Shown here: positions 55,641-64,000 of the stretch, in pieces
Position numbering within the stretch: position 1 is the stretch's first letter
Layout of the letters: every line of letters starts with the position of its first letter
Assembly: GCA_024114885.1 (NCBI GenBank)
Contig: CP099428.1
Coordinates: 620,001-684,000 of the forward strand
Direction of reading: 5' to 3'
Source of the DNA: Septoria linicola
Lineage: Eukaryota; Ascomycota; Dothideomycetes; Mycosphaerellales; Mycosphaerellaceae
DNA length: 64,000 bases
The notes under the pieces: generated by a model
What the model was told of the DNA's origin: nothing
Seen by the model: the letters and a program-made list of their open reading frames with translations, nothing else
Database searches by the model: none
Program-made: the position numbers and the translations under genes

Positions 55641-58600
55641 TTAGTCCTGCATCACAAATCTGCAGCACACGCGCGACTGACAATTCTTATAAGTACTGCT
55701 CAGAAGACTGGCACACGTTTCAGGACCAGCCAGAGGTTTGCCAGCATTCATTTCATCGCCCTGGCAGTCGTCTGTCCAGTAGACATCGTATATGTACCCG
55801 GGAAATTCTACGGGCTCGTGGTGGATGTTGGCGGAAGCATCGCCGGGCTTGATCGTGTGGGAGTCGCTTTTGGCGCAGGCTTCTTCGGCGAAGGCGGCTT
55901 GGCTGCCACTGTCGACGTCCACGTGTCCGTTTGAGGCTGGGTGGCATTCTAGTTGGCCGAGGACGGGTTCGGCGGGAGAGCTTTGCTGCGGTGAGTTTGG
56001 TGTGGCTGGTGGTGCCGCCGGCTCAGGGTTTGGCGAAGGAGAGGCTTTCGGCTGAGAAGGAACCGGTCTGGGTGGTGGGCTTACCGCCGAGGCGCCAAAG
56101 GTTTGGACGTTCTTGATGGCTTCTACGATACTGTCGCGATATGCCATCATGCCAGGGGTACGAGGATGGAAGGTCTTGACCTGGTTTGTTGGCGTGAAGA
56201 ACCCGATACTCTGGCTATTGAGGTTCTTGGCCGATATATCATCGTTAGCTGCCTTCCAGGTTTTTGCCAAAATGCCTTGTGGATCTGCGGTTATGTTCTG
56301 TGATACTCTGCATAGCCACTTGCTGTATGGATCAGGATCGGTACCTTGCTCGCTGTCACACCTGTCGGGCGCGGGAAGCTCGATCTTGCCTTTGCTGACA
56401 AGTGCAGCAATTTCAGCTATCTCGCTAGGATCTTTTCCAGTCAGAGCACCGATTGCGCTAGTGGCGCCAACGTCAGGCCATCCGCTCAGGAAGAACCAAG
56501 TATCTGATCGGTTCGCCATTGGCTCGTGAAACTCTGGATTGGAATTTGGCTCGCACCAGCGATGATTGTCGTAATAGCGAGCGACATCCACAAAATGGAC
56601 CTGATTCTGTCCCATGGCCGAGTTGAAGTCCTGTATGGCAGAGTATATGACCTGGTTGAGAGAGTATACTAGACCATTGAGCTCCGTTCGCAGGTTTACT
56701 TCCAGATAGATGTTGTCCAAGCCATAGCATTCGTGGAATACGTGGGGACAGTAGGATGGCCTCCAATAGTTGAAAGTGGTCGACTTGCAGTCGAGTGGCT
56801 GGATGTCGTCCGTATTCCAAAATCCGCTCGGATAGCCAGAGACATACAGGTGAAAATCCTGATTACGGGTACCATGTCAGGATCTCGTACCCCTGCACAA
56901 ATCTTTGAAGTTCTTACCTCTCTGGACGACTTCTCTAAGATTCTGCGATAGGCTGCCGAGAGCTTCGCTTTGATGCCGTCTTTCCCTTCGTCTTTCATCA
57001 TCTTGATAGCCTTCTCTTTCGCGCCATTACAATTCGATGAAGTATACCAAGGCACCCACACGGGATCTACTACACAGTACCATACGATGTCTGAGAAGCC
57101 CACGTCGTTGCCACCCATCGTTAGAGTGGCAAGATCGGCTTTCTGGGGATTTGTCCATTCATCGATCTGGCGGTTCAAGCCTGTCGTGGTATCGCCGGAA
57201 CACATTCGTCGCTGATAGTCTACGTTTGAATTGTTTGTGTAAGCGTGGAGTAGATCTCCAACGTTAGCAGTCCCGATGCGGCATGCGTCAGAAGTCGTCA
57301 CGCCGGTGCCCATGCCTGCTGCGTAGCTGTCCCCAAAGGCGACATAGCCATTCTGGATAGGCCATGAGTCGCGTGGTTCTACTCACCGGTTAGTGATCTC
57401 GGGTCGACATCGATCTGTATGTCAACTTACTGCATGCATTTCTCTTCCTTTTCGTCGACACTTGTGATCCAGTAGCTGCCCAGCTCTTGTCAATCGCCGG
57501 CTCTCTGTTCCTGGCGTTGAAGACTCGCACTCGAGCTTGAGGCGTGCAGTCCTCGTCGTCTCCGTCGTGATCATAAGGCGAGTATTGTACCGCGATAACG
57601 CCTCTGATAACGGCTGGAACAGCTTTATCCAATTGTGAATAGACTCTCTCTTCATAATTTGAGCCAGGAACAAGCTGACGGAATTTCTTGCGCAACTGCG
57701 CGATACGTTCAGGATAGCGTGCCATGCTTAGATCGTCCCTAGCTCACGTCAGTATCTTCGAATAAGCTGGGTGTGTGTCTTGTAGACAATCTTACTTGTC
57801 AGCCTTCGTCAGCAGAAATATCTCAGCATCCGCGCCATCTTGGAACGGATCATCTTTGTCCCGCTTGAGATCGGCCAGGCTGATCCATAGCGGTCTCTGT
57901 TCCTTCTGTCGGGCAGTTGTACTGGCGCCAAAGATATCCACAGCGACAGCCTGGAATTCTTTTGAAGGGCGGTCATTTTGGCCCTTCTCTCCCAGCTTAA
58001 ATCTCTCGGTGAAAGCACTTGGGCCGTTGATCTCAAGTGAACCTTCCCACAAATGGCCTGCCCAAATGCCTCGAGAGGACTGAGAAAGGCGTTAGTCGTT
58101 GCATTCTGCATGCACACTATTACTTACTACAGACTGACAGTGATAATCGCCGTGCAGCCAGTCAGACCTTGCATCACAAAGTTTGCTTCTTGCTTCCAAA
58201 GGGATGCCAAACTCCCGTGGCTCCTATCGGGATGACTTTGCCTTCATAGTTCACCGTCCAGGCCTCGTATTGACTTCTGTCTGGCACGATCTCTTATAAT
58301 GTAGGCTCATCGACGAAGCTCTGGATGAAGTCGAAGTATGCGGGTTCAGTATCGCTCTTAGGATTGTCTAGTGGAGCTTTCTTTGCAGGCGCTCGTCGTG
58401 ATATTGAATCATTGTGATCGAGGGTCGGTATGTTACGTCTCCTGGGAGCTACTGTGGCATCAGCAAGAACTAACTATGGCATCAACGCTTGCTTACTTGT
58501 GTCGCCGATCTCGCAAGTAACATCTCGAGATGGTACCACCGGTTCGTTTCTAATAGCAAGTGAATCTGAGCGGAGCAGGGGAGAATCCGCTCGCTTGATA

Positions 58601-58668
58601 TGAGAGGCACCCTGTACTGATATGAGTAAGGCGAAAAGGGGTAGGAGCTGGGGAAAGAATAGACGCAT
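55641..58668 (-). pseudogene. secreted two-module SGNH/GDSL esterase with damaged N-terminal module
   Basis: Exons (minus) 58497-58668 (signal peptide RLFFPQLLPLFALLISVQG), 58128-58451, 57796-58079, 57431-57726, 56918-57378 and 55641-56858. The last two encode an SGNH hydrolase: YVAFGDSYAAGMG (GDS nucleophile), TMGGNDVGFSDI (block III) and WFFLSGWPDVGATSA, with a Pro-rich linker and a Cys-rich C-terminal part. The upstream module (for example GIWAGHLWEGSLEINGPSAF and DAEIFLLTKADNMARYPERI) is of a type seen in secreted fungal proteins. Lesions sit only in exon 2: TAA at 58294-58296 and a frame change near 58182-58195 before NFVMQGLTGCTAII. The hydrolase part is intact; it might still be expressed from an internal start. 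Confidence 0.65.
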
Positions 58669-59521
58669 GACAGATACGAGATGCTTGAGGTATAAAGGGA
58701 CAAGGTAGATTCGATGCTTTCCAGCCATCGTAATTGATGGGCATTCGCTGTACTTATTCTCGCTGATATGGTTGTCCAGATTCAGTCTTGCAAATAGGAC
58801 TCAGCTACCCGTAGGATTTGCTCCATCCTGTGCATGACAGTAGGCCTCGCCAGCTAAATTCAGCGATCTAATGGTAGACTGGCGTCTAAGCTCTAGTCGA
58901 GCTTGATGGTAGCGGATTGAGGCACATGCAAGCAGCATACTACGCCGCGAAGAAGCATGCCGCGAAAAAGCATGCACGTGCCTCTATATGAGTATTCAGC
59001 CTGGCCTGTGAGGTTCATTTTGGCTCAAGAATGGCACAAGAGTACCGCAAAAGAAGCCCACAGCTCTTCCTGGAGACTCCAGCTATGATAGCATCTTGAT
59101 GGTATGCCTGGAACTTCGCGCGATGTGTTAATCCTGGCCAAAATGATCTGAAGATCTGAAGGCGGGCGCGTCTAAGCGCTGGTGTGCTCTTCCTGGATCA
59201 TGCAAACGTTCATCCTTCTGCCGTAGCTTCGAGTGTTGGTATACGTAGCTTTTCGATGGTGTTCATGTAGACTTGTGGCATAGCATCAGCGATGGAACTC
59301 GGATAGAAGCCGAAGCACACGCTCACGTGACTCGGTGCCTCTTTTCCAACATCCCGTGCTCGATCGTTTCTGAAACACAGCACTTCTCCGGGCGCGTGTG
59401 CCGTAGACATGCGGCACGCTGGTCTTGAGACAGCGCGTAGACTAAAGCTTGGGGTCAAGCATGTCTTTGCCAGCTTGCCTGCTGTGCAGGTACCGCAGCT
59501 CTTGCCTTTCATTTTTGGACA
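58669..59521. other. intergenic, nothing recognised
   Basis: About 850 bp between divergent genes (esterase and ankyrin protein). Short repeats of the 'aagcatgc' type near 58950-58975. No supported gene. Confidence 0.4.
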
Positions 59522-60614
59522 ATGATAGAGGACGATCAGACCACCGAGGGCTTACGATCTGCCGCCAGCACCGGAGATCTCACGGCCATGAGAGATCTTC
59601 TGACGACAGGCCACATTTCTAAGGCAACTGCTACAGAAGTGCTTGGCGACGCTGGCAAGAAGATTGAAGTCATGCGCTGTCTACTGGAATTTGGCGCTGA
59701 TGCAAATAGCATAAAGCTACGAGGACACGAACCCCGAGAGTTGTTGGAGCTCATGGTCCACTTCGGTGCTGATCTCAAATCTCAAGGCCATATGGTGCTC
59801 CAGTATGTGCATCTCCCAGGAATCTAATCTTCACATACACTGATATCCCACTAGTAACTTTGCGGACGACAGAGACATGCTTGACTGGTTACTTGACCAC
59901 GGCGCTGATATCAAGCGTGTAAATCGCGGACGCACCGCTTCAGACTTTGCATTGTATCCTGGTGGCTATGACGACTCAGTGAAGGTTTTGAGCAACGTTG
60001 CGGCAAAAGGGGACATTGAGCTCTTCGACCACCTGGTCGATAGAGGGGCAGATCCCGCTCGCAGTCTCGCTCTACATTACGTTTCGAAGTGTAAGGACGA
60101 AGAAAAAGCTCTATCCATGCTTTCTCACCTCCTGGATGTACACGAGATGGACATCCACGCCGACACCGATGATCTCCGCGATTTCTTCCACGATGCAGAA
60201 GACGCGGGGACTCCGCTATGCACCGCTATCTATCGCCAAAATCTCGCTGTTGTGCAGGAACTACTGAGCAGGGGAGCGGATCCGAATCGCTATGGCGATT
60301 CTGGTCATCCGCCCCTGTCCAAAGCTGCCGGGGACGTCTTGAATCCAGGCTTCCCGCCCGCATTGGAACCGCTCTTTAAAGCTGGGGCTGAACCTCAGAT
60401 CGCTCTGGAGTGTGCAGTAAGGGAGCGAAATGTTGATGCAGCGAAGATTTGTCTATTGCATGGCGCTGACGCACCTCTGGGCCTTGCAATAGCACGAGAG
60501 GTCGAGGAGGCTCGTCTAAATGACATGATATCTGAACCGACCGCGAGAGACGAAAGGTTGCGCCAGAAAAGCGACGCAATGATCAAACTTTTGGAAGACT
60601 GGGGACAGGCTTGA
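59522..60614 (+). CDS. ankyrin-repeat protein, 346 aa
   Basis: Exons 59522-59802 and 59855-60614 (donor GTATGT, acceptor CACTAG). At least five ankyrin-like units are visible: DLTAMRDLLTTGHISKATAT, KIEVMRCLLEFGADANSIKL, RDMLDWLLDHGADIKRVN, DIELFDHLVDRGADPARSLA, LAVVQELLSRGADPNRYG and a divergent NVDAAKICLLHGADAPLG. No other domain, signal peptide or membrane helix. It is presumably a protein-binding scaffold. Many such stand-alone ankyrin proteins occur in filamentous fungi; partner unknown. Confidence 0.85.
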
Positions 60615-60945
60615 TACCATATCTCTCCGCCAATACATCAACCACTTTTGAAGAGGTAGCATGCATCATTTGGTCCAACGCATAGCGCCAAGCTACGAGG
60701 CGCAGTCGTATCTATTCCTGGTCGCTTTTATATGCACAATCGCGGCGTGGATCGCGCCTCAATCGAGCAAAGGATTTGCTACGAGTCGGTACGCGCCGCT
60801 CTATATTTGCAGAGCTGAGGTGAGTTTCAAACTTTACGAATGTACCATAGCGCGCGCCTAAGCACTGCGAACAGTATGCCTCTTCTTGAAGCCACGCGCC
60901 CTGCGTCGTCGAAGGCAGACATTCAACCTCCCCACGATATACGCC
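60615..60945. other. short gap before the PQ-loop gene
   Basis: A hydrophobic frame starts at an ATG at 60661 but cannot be joined in phase to the following exons, so it is not called. Confidence 0.4.
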
Positions 60946-61982
60946 ATGGCAGGCTTTGACAACGTCGTGCTCATAGCTGACACATACACAAGACTGTAGG
61001 AGCACATCTCTTTAACGAATTCCCTACGTTCATATGCTGATCATCCTACCAGTATCCTTGTGGTGCTGAGCGCCGCATCTTTCCTCCCTCAGATCAGACA
61101 TATCAGGACGAGGCAGAACTGCAATGGCATATCTCCATTCTACATCCTCTGCAACCTGACAGTAGCAACATACCATCTCGCTTTGGCCCTAGCACTGGTG
61201 ATCGTGTTCTGCGACGACAATCTAAGGAGAATACCTACCAGTGACCCTCTTTCCACTGGACCTCGTCCAATTCGCAGTCACCATGATAGGTCAACTAACA
61301 CTGTCAGTCCATGCCGCTCACGCCCCTCAGAGCTGCAGCTGACCTCCAGCACAATAGATTCTGGTACACCATGGCCCTCCCACCCGCAAAACCCGCGCAG
61401 AAATCCATCTCCATCATCCTATACCTCTTCATCCTCACCCTCACCCTCATCCCCGCCATCGCCCTAGCTTTCATTCCCAGAGACGAACCAGACTGGACTT
61501 CACAGCTCCTCAACGGCAGCTGGATATACTTCTTCAGCACCCCAATCAAATTCATCGGTCTCGCAGCATTCTTTGCCCAACTCCTCGAAACCCACCGATC
61601 TCGAGCTCTGCGCACCTCATCACTTTCGGTCCCCGGTCTTCGCAGACAAGCTCTCATCTTCATGCTCGTTGGAATCTCTTTTCTTTGGAGAGTGGCTCCG
61701 CCGGTGGAGTTTTGGTTTCATGTTCCTGACAATGTGCCGAAGGAGGGGCTTACAAGGTTTTCGTGGTTTGTGGTGTGCTTGAGGACGTGGTGGCGGGTGT
61801 TTGGGTGGGCGGCGGTGGATAATTTGATTTTTGCGCTGGGGCAGGGGGTGTTGGGGTGGTTTGCTGGGAGGAAAGAGAAGAGCTGGGTGGGGGAGATGGA
61901 GGGGTTGCTTGGTACGCAGGACTTGCAGTCGATGGAGGGAGAAGGGGCAGCGTCGCTGAGGTCGTATGGCGCGACCGACTGA
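60946..61982 (+). CDS. PQ-loop repeat membrane protein, about 310 aa
   Basis: Exons 60946-60995, 61053-61302 and 61350-61982 fit in phase. The start MAGFDNVVLIADTYTRLILV runs into the PQ-loop VVLSAASFLPQIRHIRTRQN followed by CNGISPFYILCNLTVATYHL. The C-terminal exon has several hydrophobic helices (IILYLFILTLTLIPAIALAF, ALIFMLVGISFLWRVAPPVE, VFGWAAVDNLIFALGQGVLG). PQ-loop proteins are small transporters or receptors of intracellular membranes; substrate unknown. Oddly, between 61216 and 61340 a different frame encodes a better membrane-like segment (LDLVQFAVTMIGQLTLSVH), so either a one-base frameshift or an unrecognised splice choice lies near 61216. Confidence 0.65.
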
Positions 61983-62361
61983 TTGCTCAAGCATATTGAA
62001 GTCGCCAGATGAGACAGAAGCGCACCGGGAAGCGACCGATGCCGACCTTAATCGCTCTCATACGGAGGGTTCATCGTGTTTGCAGATGCACTCAGCAGAG
62101 ACTATCGAGCTGGCCTGTAGAGATTTCCAATCTCACTACTAACCACAACTCCTCACTTGCGTTGGCATAGACGATGTGCCTCACAGATCTGTCTGTCAAA
62201 GTGGCTCAGTTGAGACTTCACCTGAATGGTTGTACTTACAAGGCCGACTCACTTGGACACTGGCATGATCGTTGTACAGATCAGACGTTCTTCTACCACA
62301 CCAACGCAGGAGAGCAACTTGGATGATATACACGAATCGAACTGACAAGAACAGAGACACC
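61983..62361. other. short intergenic gap
   Basis: About 380 bp upstream of the DUF7918 gene; nothing recognised. Confidence 0.4.
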
Positions 62362-63514
62362 ATGGCGGTACTCTGCAGGTGACTGTTGAAGTCGACGGAA
62401 AGCCATTGAAGGAGTACGAAGACCGTGGCAGGACGGACGGTGCCGCAAGTATCGTTCCCTACATCGAAGCTGAGACCAACAAGACTTTCTCGATCAAAGC
62501 GACGATCCCAAAGGGCTTCAGCATGGCAGGAGAAGGTCTTCACTTGCGGTGTGTGATTGATGGTGAGGTTCTGGCTTCTTTCATGATGGAGTGGGCCGAC
62601 TGCCGCAAATGGGATGACCACCGGGTGTTCAGAGGTTGCCAAACAGAGCAGGCTCAACTTCGAATGTTCAAGTTTGCCAGGATCGACACCAGTGAGTCGC
62701 TGCGCTAGCATTAACACTCCAGGCGGCTGACCACTGATAGTCTGCGATGTTCGCCAAACGGAGGAAGAGGTGCGGCTGGTCGAACGGCTGGGCACAATCC
62801 GCCTGGTGGTATGCTGTATCAAGGATATCAAGCTCTCCGCGCGATCAAGCTCCTCTCGTGCAGGTCCCAAGGACATCGGCGCCATTTCCGAAAAGGCGTT
62901 GAAAGGCGAAGCGCTTTCTCATAGTGTCTGGTGCGTGGCAAGACTCTTCGCCGAAACTGCTGCGCTAAACATGTTACAGTCTAGAAGAGCCTATCGAGAG
63001 CCGGCTAGGATGCAAACAGTACACCTTCAGTTATCTCACGGTCGACGACAACGGAGCATCCGTGCCGATAGCCACATACGAATTCCGCTACCGCTCACTG
63101 GGTATGGACCTCTATGCCCACATAGTTCCTATCACTGACATCCTCGGACTGCAGCCGATCTCAAAGACCTGATGACCGTAGAACGCACACCTCCTCCACC
63201 ATCGCTCGAAGACCGCGACTTTGAGTCTTTGAGTCGAGAAGAGCTCAAAGAACTGCACAATCAAGCAAGAGCAAACAATGTGCGCCCTATCGTGCCGCTG
63301 CCCACGAGATGTCACGCTGATCCAATGACAGGAGAAGGAGGCCTTAGCCGAGAAGATCAAGCGCGAGCGAGAGGACGACAACCCACGTCCTCGCAAAGTC
63401 CGCCGTCCAGCTGCAGGAGGCACGCAACTCGAGATCGATGGAGCTGGTTCATTCCGGGAGACTTCAGTGGCCGGTCCTCTAGCGCGGGAGATTGAGGTGA
63501 TTGAGCTTAACTAA
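62362..63514 (+). pseudogene. DUF7918-type protein with disrupted 5' end
   Basis: From 62379 the exons 62379-62691, 62741-62930, 62980-63101, 63155-63279 and 63332-63514 join in phase to about 310 codons: VTVEVDGKPLKEYEDRGR, YIEAETNKTFSIKATIPKGF, QYTFSYLTVDDNGASVPIAT, SREELKELHNQARANNEKEA, and a basic C-terminus ending EVIELN. This matches the fungal DUF7918 protein plan. The expected start (ATGGCGGTA at 62362) is 17 nt, not a multiple of three, from the first conserved codon. In the neighbouring copy at 63919 the same interval is 30 nt, in frame. A 13-nt deletion would explain the break. Alternatively the CTCTGCAG before 62379 is an acceptor for an unseen first exon, and the gene is intact. 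Confidence 0.65.
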
Positions 63515-63918
63515 TAGTACGACAGAGGCGGTGGTGCTGATGGGATCTTTGATTTGCGCGCTTTCCTCGGCGGCATACACATCGACGCTAGCACGAGGTA
63601 AACATATACAGTTGTGGAAGGTACCAATCTCCTCTCATCCCTTCTGCTTCACTTTTCAATTCGCGTCTCATTTATGTCCCTGTCTTATTTGAGCACACGC
63701 AGAAACTTTCACAGCTCGACTGCATGAGGCTGATTCTTTGACGCAGCTTCACTTTGCGCGTGACTAGTGCAAATCTGCACACACACCATCTCAGAACCTT
63801 TCTTTCTGTTGCTACAACAGCATTCAACTCTTGATGCTGGCGACAGCACGATAGCACAAAACCGGATCACCATCAGCACGCGCCACGCAGTAAAGCCAGA
63901 TTCTGCCTGGCAGCCGGC
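63515..63918. other. intergenic between the two DUF7918 copies
   Basis: About 400 bp; promoter of the second copy. Nothing else recognised. Confidence 0.4.
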
Positions 63919-64000
63919 ATGGCCGTCAATGATGCATTGCCCGGCGCTGAGGTGACCATCGAGGTCAATGGTCAAGCGCTTGAGGAGCTCACAGAAGTAG
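63919..64000 (+). CDS. DUF7918-type protein, second copy, 5' part only
   Basis: An ATG at 63919 opens a frame that reaches the window end: MAVNDALPGAEVTIEVNGQA followed by LEELTEV. It aligns with the first conserved stretch of the gene at 62362-63514 (VTVEVDGKPLKEYED), so the two are tandem paralogues. Only 27 codons are inside the window. Confidence 0.65.
   Translation, partial: MAVNDALPGAEVTIEVNGQALEELTEV

Noticed and set aside
60661..60861. Hydrophobic frame starting with an ATG before the PQ-loop gene
   Set aside because: Its possible donor (GTGAGT) joins to a frame with an immediate stop; the PQ-loop gene has its own good start at 60946.

Overview
The window is nuclear DNA of a filamentous ascomycete, most likely a dothideomycete (Mycosphaerellales/Capnodiales-like). 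The evidence is short GT-AG introns of about 45-110 nt with CTAAC/CTGAC branch sites, fungal housekeeping genes (PalA/Rim20, Ecm33, Mnn9-type mannosyltransferase, Pcs60), and lineage-typical families (2EXR proteins with an LPPELR..IY motif, a PNP/NB-ARC/TPR NLR, DUF7918). Species cannot be told from the sequence. All gene models were spliced by hand; exon borders are given so they can be tested.

Layout. 0.3-6 kb: three members of a 2EXR (F-box-like) family, one of them broken, with a 14-cysteine secreted protein among them. 6.7-13.4 kb: conserved genes (mitochondrial NAD carrier, QCR7, a 3-methyladenine glycosylase, dihydrofolate synthase). 14-18.7 kb: a long decayed NLR. 19-21.7 kb: a secreted protein with a Kex2-type site and a tandem pair of small Cys-rich secreted proteins, the best candidates here for something undescribed. 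22.2-26.5 kb: two or three ascomycete proteins of unknown function. 27-34.5 kb: RPS23, an SCP2-type thiolase, and a divergent pair ATX1/palA. 36-45.3 kb: a coiled-coil protein, another 2EXR member, ECM33 and a C2HC-finger protein, separated by long gene-poor stretches. 48.4-55 kb: GT62 mannosyltransferase, a HET remnant, a YCII protein, a fifth 2EXR member and the peroxisomal AMP-ligase Pcs60. 55.6-64 kb: a two-module secreted SGNH esterase with a damaged N-terminal part, an ankyrin protein, a PQ-loop membrane protein, and a tandem DUF7918 pair, the second cut by the window end.

How it fits together. Housekeeping genes are intact over their full length, while the NLR, one 2EXR gene, the HET fragment, the esterase N-terminus and the first DUF7918 copy carry stops or single-base frameshifts. 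That contrast argues for real decay of accessory genes rather than general sequencing error. It leaves a mosaic of conserved metabolic genes and fast-turnover families: allorecognition/NLR, small secreted and 2EXR. There is no CRISPR, no operon structure, and no rRNA, tRNA or intact transposon that I could recognise.
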